Source: Promethearchaeia archaeon
GTDB taxonomy: Archaea > Asgardarchaeota > Lokiarchaeia > Sigyniarchaeales > SOKP01
Assembly (NCBI GenBank): GCA_029856295.1
Contig: JAHQWS010000138.1
Span: 1-6,600 of the forward strand
DNA length: 6,600 nucleotides
Direction: 5' to 3'
Shown in pieces: positions 1 through 5,798 of the stretch. Position numbers and translations under genes: made by a program. A model generated the notes under the pieces. The model was not told where the DNA came from, ran no database searches, and saw only the letters and a list, made by a program, of their open reading frames with translations. Each line of letters begins with the position of its first letter. Position 1 is the first letter of the stretch.

Positions 1-2
1 AA

Positions 3-59
3 ATTAAAGAAAAAATTCGAATAATTGATCTAATAGATTTAATAGCCTCAAAAATCTAA
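3..59 (+). CDS. Possible C-terminal tail of an upstream gene (partial)
   Basis: The frame beginning at base 3 is open from the window edge to a TAA at 57-59. It reads as an 18-residue tail (IKEKIRIIDLIDLIASKI) that looks like an ordinary amphipathic C-terminal helix. The T-rich tract beginning two bases after the stop is what would be expected after a gene on this strand. A competing frame (KLKKKFE, stop at 22-24) cannot be excluded, and so short a stretch could be open by chance. No function can be assigned. Confidence 0.3.
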   Translation: MKEKIRIIDLIDLIASKI

Positions 60-60
60 A

Positions 61-82
61 TTTTTTTATTTTTTTTTTTTTT
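61..82 (+). terminator. T-rich tract, likely archaeal-type terminator of an upstream gene
   Basis: Twenty-one of the 22 bases are T (seven T, one A, then fourteen T). Archaeal RNA polymerase terminates at oligo-T tracts on the non-template strand without needing a strong hairpin. The tract lies directly after the possible upstream stop codon and before the TATA-like box of the oxidase gene, so it separates the two transcription units. It could also help open or bend the DNA upstream of that promoter. Confidence 0.5.
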
Positions 83-93
83 AAGTCAATCTG

Positions 94-100
94 TATAAAT
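94..100 (+). promoter_or_regulatory. TATA-like box of the FAD-linked oxidase gene
   Basis: The sequence TATAAAT ends 18 bases before the ATG at 119. Archaeal TATA boxes sit roughly 25 bases before the transcript start, so transcription should begin within a few bases of that ATG and give a leaderless mRNA. No ribosome binding site precedes the gene, which agrees. This geometry also argues against the in-frame TTG at 110, which would lie upstream of the expected transcript start. Confidence 0.5.
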
Positions 101-118
101 CCAAAATAATTGATTAAT

Positions 119-1636
119 ATGCCAACATTATATCAAAAGTTACAAAATATTGTTTCTAAGAAGTATATATCAGATAGTTTAATTGTTCGACATGCATATT
201 CAAGAAATGTCGATCCTGTATTACAAGGCGTGCCAGATATAGTTATAAGACCGAAGGATGCTAAAGAAATATCAGAAATTCTTAAAGTAGCAAATCAAGA
301 GAATATTCCTATTACCCCTCGGGGAGGCGGAGATTGCGAATTTGGTGGTAGTAAACCTATTGGTAATGGTGGAATTGTCCTTGATATGAAACGGATGGAT
401 AATGTTGTTCATTTAGATGAGGATAATCTTATAGTTACAGTAGAGTCTGGAATTTCATGGGGGAAATTAAATGAATATTTATGCCATTTCGGACTTTATA
501 CAGGATGCATGGGTCCAGGATCTGGAATGACAGCCTCGGTAGGAGGGGGAATCTCTCATCATTCAGTTGGAGGGGGGGGATGCGCCAAGTATGGAGCGTG
601 TACGAATCAATTGGTTTCATTAGAAGTTGTCTTACCAACAGGAGAAATAATTGAGACTGGATCTCAAGCTAATAGATTTTCAAAATATCCATTTAATAGA
701 TTTGGAAATGGTCCAGATCTGGCAGGTCTTTTTTGCGGAGATAATGGAATAATGGGAGTAAAGACGAAGATATCATTGCAAGTTTTTCCCAAACCTCCAT
801 TTGCGAATTATAAAACATTTTTAATGCCTCGCAAATCAGAACAAGTTTCTGGAAAAATCTATTCAGAAATTAGGCAAAAAGGCATTGAAGTTTACGATGC
901 AATGTATCTCATGGATCTCATCGTTAGATTAGGATGTCAAGAAGGATTATATCCAATGTGGGATAGATTAAAGAAAAAAAGAGCGATCTTTTTTTATACT
1001 GTCGAGGCCAATTCAGAAGCAGAATTAGATGAGAAAGTTAACCAATTAGACAAAATTATTGAGGGCAAAAAATGTGAATATTTAGGTCCAGAGATATCCG
1101 ATGGAAATATGGCAAAATGGCATTACACTGAACAGGGGCATTGGCAGTTCTATCATAACTTATGGGGTATGTTTCCCGTTTTTGAACCGCTAACTGCTGA
1201 ATGCTCTACGACGATTGAACTTTTTCCAAAAATTTTGCAAGATATTGAACAATGGGATATGGAGCATTCTGAGGATATGAATAAGATTATGGAAATTACT
1301 AAATTTCGGCCAATATCAGGTAGTGGTCCAATTATATTAAGTAAAGGGAATGTTATAGGGCTTTCTTGTGGATTTAACAGTTTCGGAAGCTATTATGATG
1401 GAAAGTTACATGAGATTATTGATGAAATTAACCTAAAGCTTTGGAAGTCTTTACTTGAAAGAGTTTCTAAATGGGGGGTCATGTGGTACATGATGGGAGA
1501 CCTAATGTCTAGAGTAATGGTCGACATAGGCGCTTATCCGGCGGAATATTATAATTTCATGAAATCAATGAAATTGACTTTAGACCCTAAGTGCATTTTA
1601 AGCCGAGGTAAATTTAATTTCTGGGGGAATTCATAG
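119..1636 (+). CDS. FAD-binding oxidase/dehydrogenase of the VAO (GlcD-like) family
   Basis: This 505-residue protein is a predicted soluble flavoenzyme that oxidises a small organic substrate, probably a 2-hydroxy acid or an alcohol/phenol. The PCMH-type FAD-binding domain spans about residues 35-225. It contains PRGGG at 67-71 followed by a GG turn at 76-77 (FAD pyrophosphate loop), a Gly-rich segment GPGSGMTASVGGG at 132-144, KYGACTNQLVSLEVVLPTGE at 157-176, and GDNGIMGVKTKISLQVFP at 208-225, matching the usual GTLGIVTEATL motif. Residues about 230-505 form the substrate cap and end in LDPKCILSRGKFNFWG, equivalent to the family's DPxxILxPGK ending. No iron-sulfur domain, signal peptide or membrane helix is visible, so the electron acceptor is unknown. 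ATG 119 is chosen over TTG 110 because of the TATA-box spacing. The substrate cannot be read from the sequence: D-lactate or glycolate dehydrogenase, 4-cresol-dehydrogenase-like and alkylglycerone-phosphate-synthase-like enzymes share this fold. It is probably co-transcribed with the membrane protein 72 bases downstream. Confidence 0.88.
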   Translation: MPTLYQKLQNIVSKKYISDSLIVRHAYSRNVDPVLQGVPDIVIRPKDAKEISEILKVANQENIPITPRGGGDCEFGGSKPIGNGGIVLDMKRMDNVVHLDEDNLIVTVESGISWGKLNEYLCHFGLYTGCMGPGSGMTASVGGGISHHSVGGGGCAKYGACTNQLVSLEVVLPTGEIIETGSQANRFSKYPFNRFGNGPDLAGLFCGDNGIMGVKTKISLQVFPKPPFANYKTFLMPRKSEQVSGKIYSEIRQKGIEVYDAMYLMDLIVRLGCQEGLYPMWDRLKKKRAIFFYTVEANSEAELDEKVNQLDKIIEGKKCEYLGPEISDGNMAKWHYTEQGHWQFYHNLWGMFPVFEPLTAECSTTIELFPKILQDIEQWDMEHSEDMNKIMEITKFRPISGSGPIILSKGNVIGLSCGFNSFGSYYDGKLHEIIDEINLKLWKSLLERVSKWGVMWYMMGDLMSRVMVDIGAYPAEYYNFMKSMKLTLDPKCILSRGKFNFWGNS

Positions 1637-1657
1637 AAGTGGACTTACTTAAAACCT

Positions 1658-1677
1658 AAAGATTATTAAATCTTTTT
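1658..1677 (+). terminator. Weak hairpin with T-run after the oxidase gene
   Basis: AAAGATT (1658-1664) and AATCTTT (1669-1675) can pair as a 7-bp AT-rich stem with a four-base loop (ATTA), and five T occupy 1673-1677. It lies 21 bases after the oxidase stop. The stem is weak, so it may cause partial termination, be a processing site, or be chance in AT-rich DNA. The downstream gene has a leader with a ribosome binding site, which suggests that read-through occurs. Confidence 0.3.
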
Positions 1678-1695
1678 CCATAATGCAAGTTTAAC

Positions 1696-1701
1696 GAGGT
1701 G
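1696..1701 (+). promoter_or_regulatory. Strong ribosome binding site GAGGTG
   Basis: GAGGTG is complementary to the archaeal 16S 3' tail and lies 7 bases before the ATG at 1709, which fixes that start. It is the best ribosome binding site in the window. Most other genes here lack one, so this gene is probably translated from within a longer transcript, most simply one shared with the oxidase gene. Confidence 0.75.
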
Positions 1702-1708
1702 CCTCATA

Positions 1709-2395
1709 ATGAAGGATTTATTAACAGATGTGGAAAGGGACTTTATAATCATTCATTTAATTTTTTCGATCATCTGTGGTATTGTTTTGTTTATACCAGG
1801 GATGCCAATTGGTATCAAATTATTTATACTTGTTATTGTATATAATATAATTGTTCCTTTAGTGGGAATCTGGCGAAAATATACCGATTGGCTAAATATA
1901 TGGCTATTATCTTTTATACTTAGTATGCTCCAAATATGGCCGGATTGGTTTTTATCAGCTCAGCTTGAAGTTTTAGTATTTCCGGATGATGGTTTATTTA
2001 AAATAGGAACCGTTTCAGCTTATATGCTATTTTTATGGGCTATTCCATTATTCATAATACTCTTCATAGGGCGAAGTGTAAATGAGCGTGGTTCACTGAA
2101 TACCACTTACCTAATCGTTGCTTTAATGTCTTTATTGATTTTTGGAATTTCTGAGATGACGATTTGGATGATCGGTTCGTGGCATGCTCAAAATGTAACG
2201 ATGATTGGGCATGCTGCAATATATATATTTATACCAGAAGTTATACTTGGAATATCCACCTATTACAGCTATACTCAAATAAGAGAAAAGAATCATTTTG
2301 TAATAATTCCTACAACGTTCATTATTATGCTATTATATCTTGGTAGTGCTGCGTTTTTCTATTTTCTTTTCGAAAGAGTATTATTTGCCGCTTAA
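1709..2395 (+). CDS. Seven-helix integral membrane protein of unknown function
   Basis: This 228-residue protein is almost wholly hydrophobic. I place membrane helices at about residues 11-31, 36-54, 61-77, 102-122, 132-150, 168-188 and 197-221. Polar residues stand out against this background: PDWF (78-81) and FPDDG (91-95) between helices 3 and 4, E149 and W153 at the end of helix 5, H159 in the loop, and H168 and E177 in helix 6. Such placed Asp, His and Glu residues are more typical of an enzyme or cofactor/metal-binding membrane protein than of a simple anchor, but this is inference. I do not firmly recognise the family. The PDWF...FPDDG...SAYM...IPLFI pattern faintly recalls an uncharacterised membrane family (possibly DUF6989), unverified. 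Its position 72 bases after the oxidase gene with a strong ribosome binding site suggests one operon, so it might be a membrane partner of the flavoenzyme. There is no transporter signature or signal peptide beyond the first helix. Confidence 0.85.
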   Translation: MKDLLTDVERDFIIIHLIFSIICGIVLFIPGMPIGIKLFILVIVYNIIVPLVGIWRKYTDWLNIWLLSFILSMLQIWPDWFLSAQLEVLVFPDDGLFKIGTVSAYMLFLWAIPLFIILFIGRSVNERGSLNTTYLIVALMSLLIFGISEMTIWMIGSWHAQNVTMIGHAAIYIFIPEVILGISTYYSYTQIREKNHFVIIPTTFIIMLLYLGSAAFFYFLFERVLFAA

Positions 2396-2443
2396 ATAAA
2401 TTTATACTGAGGAAACTCAATTTCAGTTGATAGGTATAAGTTT

Positions 2444-2461
2444 ATAAAAATGAATTTTTAT
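2444..2461 (+). terminator. AT-rich inverted repeat, possible terminator of the membrane-protein gene
   Basis: ATAAAAA (2444-2450) and TTTTTAT (2455-2461) are exact inverted copies around a TGAA loop, 48 bases after the membrane-protein stop. The 3' arm supplies five T, so it could act as a T-tract terminator for the upstream operon. It could instead be a binding site for a dimeric regulator. AT-rich palindromes of this size also arise by chance here. Confidence 0.3.
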
Positions 2462-2596
2462 CTAAATTATAAAGGATATTATTAAAATAGTCATTATTAT
2501 ACAAAATTATAGTAATTATAGGGATATAATTATACTTATAAAAAAAATATTAAATTTAAATTATTAAATATCAAAAAGTCGTTTTAGATATCATAG

Positions 2597-2605
2597 TTAA
2601 AAATA
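2597..2605 (+). promoter_or_regulatory. Candidate TATA-like box of the kinase gene
   Basis: TTAAAAATA ends 16 bases before the GTG start at 2622, close to the spacing of the other leaderless starts in this window. Better matches to the archaeal consensus lie further up (TTATAAAA at 2536-2543, TTTAAATTA at 2555-2563). Those would give a 5' leader of about 35-60 bases that includes a weak ribosome binding site, GTGAT at 2613-2617. Sequence alone does not decide between them. Confidence 0.3.
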
Positions 2606-2621
2606 ATTGAGTGTGATTTGA

Positions 2622-3944
2622 GTGCTTGAAGAAAGTCTCATTGACTTAACCATTGCTACTTATTCGATAATTACGTTAATTATTTTTATAATCATGTATA
2701 GAAGGGGAGGAATCTTATTTTCATGGCTTCTTGTGATGATAACGATGACTGTTGCTTCAATCTTTTTTTATTTTCGGCATTTTGATTCAATTTATCGAAT
2801 AATTGGTAATCTTTTTTATTTCTTAGCAGCAATTATTCTTGGTTATTCAGTTGTTCAAGAATATTATGAGATGTTTATAAAAACAGAAAAAAATCGAATA
2901 AATCCTGCGGGTGTTGCGAAAAATTCGATATTTTTGATAACTTTTTCATTTACTTTAATAAACGTGATTCAATCGACCGTATGTTTATTTTTGATAATAG
3001 TAGGAGTTATGTTGATTAGAATTAATTTAGAGAAAAAATCTATCACCCACTCTTTTATGCTCCTTGCTGTAATTACAGCTCTTTTAACTTTAATTTTTTC
3101 AATATTAAGCAATGAAAATATTGATGGTGCTTGGGAAATGGCTTATATTATAAAGGTTGTTTTTCATTCTTCCCTTTTAGCTACAGGATTATCTGCTCCA
3201 ATTGAAAATAGATTAAATCAATCAGAAAAAAAACTTTTTGAAGCCTACAATCGGACTGAGTTTTATAAAGATTTATTTGCTCACGATATTAGCAATATTC
3301 TTCAAAATGTCCAATCTTCCATGGATCTTTTTTCAATTTATTTAGAAAAGCCCGATCAAAGTGAAGAATTGTATAATTTAATAAGCATCGTGAAAAATCA
3401 AGTAAATAGGGGAGCTACCTTAGTTTCAAATATACGGAAACTTTCTGAAATCGAAGAAATTGAAATTTTAATAGAACCAACTTCAGTTAATGATATTTTA
3501 AAAAATGCGATTGAGTACTTAAAAAAAACATATGAGGATAGAGAAGTTCAGATTCAAATAGATTCGATTGATAAGAAATATTTTATGAAAGCAAATGAAC
3601 TCTTACTTAATGTATTTGAAAATATTTTAGTTAATTCTGTAAAATACAACAATAATCCAAAAATCGATATCTTAATCAAGGCATCTAAGGTACAGATTAA
3701 TAGTATTGATTATATTAAGTTAGAATTTATTGATAATGGCATCGGTATACCAGATAATATAAAAGAAAAGGTTTTTCAAAGGGCCTTTATAAAAAATAAA
3801 ACTGAGAGCGGAATGGGATTAGGATTATCACTTGTAAAAAAGATAATCGAGAAATATAATGGACAAATCTGGGTTGAGGACAGAATAAAAGGAGATTATT
3901 CAAAAGGTAGTAATTTTATCATCATAATCCCTGAGGCGAAATAA
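2622..3944 (+). CDS. Membrane sensor histidine kinase
   Basis: This 440-residue protein probably autophosphorylates on His in response to a signal sensed in or near the membrane and passes the phosphate to the regulator encoded next. The N-terminal half has about seven membrane helices (about residues 5-25, 32-50, 60-80, 101-117, 118-135, 142-163, 173-192). No PAS, GAF or large extracellular domain is seen. A short helical linker leads to the H-box LFAHDISNILQNV with phosphoacceptor H221. The ATPase domain shows the N-box FENILVNSVKYN (N338), G1 box DNGIGIPD (371-378), F-box VFQRAF (384-389) and G2 box GMGLGLSLVKK (397-407), so the kinase core is complete. The start is GTG at 2622: the codon just before it is an in-frame TGA, and the next methionine (residue 25) would remove the first helix. 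The stop at 3942-3944 lies one base before the proposed start of the regulator. The ligand is unknown. Confidence 0.9.
   Translation: MLEESLIDLTIATYSIITLIIFIIMYRRGGILFSWLLVMITMTVASIFFYFRHFDSIYRIIGNLFYFLAAIILGYSVVQEYYEMFIKTEKNRINPAGVAKNSIFLITFSFTLINVIQSTVCLFLIIVGVMLIRINLEKKSITHSFMLLAVITALLTLIFSILSNENIDGAWEMAYIIKVVFHSSLLATGLSAPIENRLNQSEKKLFEAYNRTEFYKDLFAHDISNILQNVQSSMDLFSIYLEKPDQSEELYNLISIVKNQVNRGATLVSNIRKLSEIEEIEILIEPTSVNDILKNAIEYLKKTYEDREVQIQIDSIDKKYFMKANELLLNVFENILVNSVKYNNNPKIDILIKASKVQINSIDYIKLEFIDNGIGIPDNIKEKVFQRAFIKNKTESGMGLGLSLVKKIIEKYNGQIWVEDRIKGDYSKGSNFIIIIPEAK
3933..3936 (+). promoter_or_regulatory. Ribosome binding site GAGG supporting an upstream start for the response regulator
   Basis: GAGG lies inside the last codons of the kinase gene, 9 bases before the ATC at 3946. 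That spacing is normal for archaeal ribosome binding. It is 54 bases from the first in-frame ATG (3991), so it does not serve that codon. It supports initiation at or near 3946, coupled to the kinase stop at 3942-3944. Confidence 0.45.
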
Positions 3945-3945
3945 A

Positions 3946-4302
3946 ATCATATCTATACTCGTTGTTGAGGATGATCCTTCTCTTCGATTAATGTATAAGA
4001 AGATGCTTAAGATATCAGGTTTTAATATAGTAAATACCGCTACAAATGGCGAAGAAGCTGTCGAGCTGTATAAATCATTCTTAGTGAAACCGGATATTAT
4101 TTTAATGGATCATCGAATGCCCATTAAAAATGGTGTTGAAGCAGCAAAAGAAATTTTACAAATTGACAAAAGTTCAAAAATTATTTTTGCCAGTGCCGAT
4201 CAAAATGTTAAAGAGACTGCTATGGCCCTTGGAGCAATAGATTTTAAAGAAAAGCCCTTTACTATGAAAAAATTAATTAATAACATTCAAAAGGCTTTAT
4301 AG
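3946..4302 (+). CDS. Single-domain response regulator (receiver domain only), non-canonical start
   Basis: This CheY-like receiver probably takes phosphate from the adjacent kinase. Read from ATC 3946 it has 118 residues, the normal length of a lone receiver domain. The first strand and acidic pair are ISILVVEDDP (D9, D10). The phosphoacceptor is D55 in IILMDHRMPIKNG, the switch Ser is S83 in IIFASAD, and the conserved Lys is K103 in KEKPF. The first in-frame ATG is at 3991 (residue 16). Starting there would delete the first strand and both acidic residues and give a non-functional 103-residue protein. No ATG, GTG or TTG exists in frame between the stop at 3925-3927 and 3991; the choices are CTG 3931, ATC 3946 and ATA 3949 or 3955. 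ATC is preferred because GAGG lies 9 bases upstream, the kinase stop ends one base before it, and the protein begins where receivers begin. A sequencing error (ATG read as ATC) is also possible. There is no output domain, so it must act through a partner protein. Confidence 0.8.
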   Translation: MISILVVEDDPSLRLMYKKMLKISGFNIVNTATNGEEAVELYKSFLVKPDIILMDHRMPIKNGVEAAKEILQIDKSSKIIFASADQNVKETAMALGAIDFKEKPFTMKKLINNIQKAL

Positions 4303-4373
4303 TCATTGGATCATTCTGAAAATTTTGATTTTTAGATTCTTAAATTTAACTTTAGTTAATAAAAGTAAAAATT

Positions 4374-4381
4374 ATTAAATA
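4374..4381 (+). promoter_or_regulatory. TATA-like box of the first transglutaminase-like gene
   Basis: ATTAAATA ends 18 bases before the ATG at 4400, the same spacing as for the oxidase gene, so the transcript should begin at or next to the start codon. No ribosome binding site is present. The 97 bases between the regulator stop and this gene contain no other clear element apart from short T-runs near 4323-4333 that could end the kinase-regulator transcript. Confidence 0.4.
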
Positions 4382-4399
4382 CTCAATATTTTCTACGCT

Positions 4400-5068
4400 A
4401 TGGAAAATATGGAGATATATTTACAACCGACTAAATTTTTCGATTTTAATAAAACTAAAGTTCAACAAAAAGCTTTAGAAATTACTGAGGGCTGCGGATC
4501 GGATAACGAAAAAGCAAAAGCATTGTTTTACTGGGTGAGGGACACTATTAAATATAATATGCAACTATTCATTCCTATAGTTGTTAACAATTTTAAAGCA
4601 AGTAAAGTAATGCAAAAATGCCAAGGATTTTGCGTATCAAAAAGTATACTATTATCAACCTTGGCCAGAGCTGTTGGCATTCCTGCTCGAATACATCTAG
4701 TAGATCTAATAAATCATTTAGTATCTCAAAAGGTCATAGATTTCATGGGAACTAATGTTATGTTTTATCATGGATTTAGCGAATTTTATTTAGCTGATAA
4801 ATGGGTAAAATTAACTCCTTCATTTGATCAAGAAACAGCCATGAGAGGGGGCTTTTTGCCGATGGTAGAGTTTGATGGTGAGAATGATGCGGTTTTTCCC
4901 CCCTATGATATGAATGGTAAAAAGTTCGGGGAATATGTTGGAGACAGAGGTGTACATGCTGACTTACCACTCGTTGAAATTGATAAGGTTTTTCAAGAAA
5001 AATATGAAATGTATAGAATGTTCCTCAATGGTTCTGTGAAATTAGATGATAATGGTAAATTGATATAA
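4400..5068 (+). CDS. Transglutaminase-like cysteine protein (first of a tandem pair)
   Basis: This 222-residue protein has the papain-like transglutaminase core. In archaea and bacteria that fold is usually a cysteine peptidase, amidase or cross-linker rather than a classical transglutaminase. The helix DNEKAKALFYWVRDTIKYN (35-53) is the family's typical start. The catalytic Cys is C78 in GFCVSKSILLSTLARAVGIPARI (76-98), His is H124 in YHGFSEFY, and Asp is D143 in WVKLTPSFD (135-143), the usual 'HxxxE...W...DPTFD' arrangement. The triad is therefore intact. No signal peptide or membrane helix is seen, so it should act in the cytoplasm. ATG 4400 agrees with the TATA-like box; a second ATG at 4409 is an alternative that removes three residues. 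The next gene is its paralogue: about 54% identical over the first 190 residues with no gaps, and with the triad at the same positions. The C-terminal 30 residues differ. Substrate unknown. Confidence 0.88.
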   Translation: MENMEIYLQPTKFFDFNKTKVQQKALEITEGCGSDNEKAKALFYWVRDTIKYNMQLFIPIVVNNFKASKVMQKCQGFCVSKSILLSTLARAVGIPARIHLVDLINHLVSQKVIDFMGTNVMFYHGFSEFYLADKWVKLTPSFDQETAMRGGFLPMVEFDGENDAVFPPYDMNGKKFGEYVGDRGVHADLPLVEIDKVFQEKYEMYRMFLNGSVKLDDNGKLI

Positions 5069-5083
5069 AATTTTAATTCTTAA

Positions 5084-5096
5084 TGCTTTTTATTTT
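5084..5096 (+). terminator. T-rich stretch between the two transglutaminase-like genes
   Basis: After the first paralogue's stop, the non-template strand reads CTTTTTATTTTA just before the promoter-like box of the second gene. It could end the first transcript so that the two paralogues are expressed separately. The tract is short and interrupted, and there is no hairpin. Confidence 0.25.
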
Positions 5097-5098
5097 AG

Positions 5099-5107
5099 TA
5101 TAAAAAT
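5099..5107 (+). promoter_or_regulatory. TATA-like box of the second transglutaminase-like gene
   Basis: TATAAAAAT ends 28 bases before the ATG at 5136, which predicts a leader of only a few bases. An overlapping alternative, TTTTAAA at 5107-5113, would place the transcript start almost on the ATG. No ribosome binding site is seen before this gene, consistent with leaderless or near-leaderless translation. Confidence 0.4.
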
Positions 5108-5135
5108 TTTAAACCACCCTTTACTTATCCTAATT

Positions 5136-5789
5136 ATGGCTGATTTAGACCAATACTTACAACCAACAGAATTTTTGGATTTCCAAAGAGAAAGAGTTCG
5201 AAATAAAGCGAATGAGATTACTAATGGTTTGAAATCTGATAAAGAGAAGGCTATTGCTCTTTTTTATTGGGTAAGAGACAATATCAAATACAATATGTAT
5301 ACATACAATCCTAAGATTAAAGCTAATCTTAAAGCTTCAGTAACTTTAAGAAGAAAAAATGGCTTTTGTATGTCAAAAGCAGTTTTATTATCTGCTCTTG
5401 CTCGTGCAGCAGGCATTCCGGCACGCATTAGGATGGTAGACATAATAAATCACAAAATCAGTCCAAAAATAGTAGAATTGATGGGCACAAACATATTTCA
5501 TTGTCATGGAATAAGTGAAATACTTTTAAATGGGAATTGGCTTAAATTAACACCTGTTTTTGACAAATATATTGCTTTAAAAGCTGGATTTGTCCCGCTT
5601 ATAGAATTTGACGGTAACAATGATGCTCTTTTTGAATCCCATGATAAAGACGGAAATGCTTTTGTGGAGTATGTTGAGGATTATGGCACGTATTCAGAGT
5701 TGCCCATCGATCAAATTGTTGAGATATTTACCAAGGCATATCCCGGAATGTTTGCAAGAAACGAGTTCCCTAAAAGAGATGAGTTGTAA
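5136..5789 (+). CDS. Transglutaminase-like cysteine protein (second of a tandem pair)
   Basis: This 217-residue paralogue of the preceding gene has the same papain-like core. DKEKAIALFYWVRDNIKYN (35-53) matches the family's first helix. The catalytic residues are C78 in GFCMSKAVLLSALARAAGIPARI (76-98), H124 in CHGISEILL, and D143 in WLKLTPVFD (135-143). All occupy the same positions as in its neighbour, so both copies look active. Differences cluster at residues 55-75 and 141-150 and in the last 30 residues, which suggests different substrates or partners. It is soluble with no signal peptide. It begins 67 bases after its paralogue and has its own TATA-like box. It converges on the minus-strand gene with only 9 bases between stops. 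The T-rich plus strand covering that gene's Lys-rich C-terminus may end this transcript. The enzymatic reaction (peptidase, amidase or cross-linking) is not decided by sequence. Confidence 0.88.
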   Translation: MADLDQYLQPTEFLDFQRERVRNKANEITNGLKSDKEKAIALFYWVRDNIKYNMYTYNPKIKANLKASVTLRRKNGFCMSKAVLLSALARAAGIPARIRMVDIINHKISPKIVELMGTNIFHCHGISEILLNGNWLKLTPVFDKYIALKAGFVPLIEFDGNNDALFESHDKDGNAFVEYVEDYGTYSELPIDQIVEIFTKAYPGMFARNEFPKRDEL

Positions 5790-5798
5790 TACATATGC

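Larger units (their letters stand above)
2396..2621. other. 226-base AT-rich intergenic region
   Basis: No convincing gene lies here; the longest ATG-started frame I checked, at 2450, has 11 codons. The region contains a small GAAA-loop hairpin (TGAG 2408-2411, CTCA 2416-2419), a 7-bp AT-rich inverted repeat at 2444-2461, and several TATA-like stretches (TTATAAAA 2536-2543, TTTAAATTA 2555-2563, TTAAAAATA 2597-2605). It most likely holds the end of the upstream transcript and the promoter of the kinase gene. Confidence 0.5.

Noticed and set aside
110..118. TTG at 110 as the start of the oxidase gene
   Set aside because: It adds only three residues, has no ribosome binding site, and lies upstream of where the TATA-like box at 94-100 would place the transcript start.
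435..638. 67-codon open frame on the minus strand
   Set aside because: It lies wholly inside the oxidase gene, antisense to its conserved flavin-binding motifs, and has no start signals or domain-like composition.
2164..2346. 60-codon plus-strand frame inside the membrane-protein gene
   Set aside because: It is an out-of-frame reading of the hydrophobic gene, rich in Asn, Tyr and Cys, with no ribosome binding site.
3928..3944. Programmed +1 frameshift fusing the kinase to the receiver
   Set aside because: The frames do overlap here, but I see no slippery motif, the kinase ends at a natural position after its ATPase domain, and a ribosome binding site supports separate initiation. Kept only as an alternative.
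4323..4380. AT palindromes such as TTAAATTTAA and AAAATTTT before the first transglutaminase-like gene
   Set aside because: They are short self-complementary AT words expected by chance in DNA of this composition.
4776..4970. 64-codon minus-strand frame opposite the first transglutaminase-like gene
   Set aside because: It is antisense to the catalytic His/Asp region, and its His/Ser-rich composition reflects the complementary codons.
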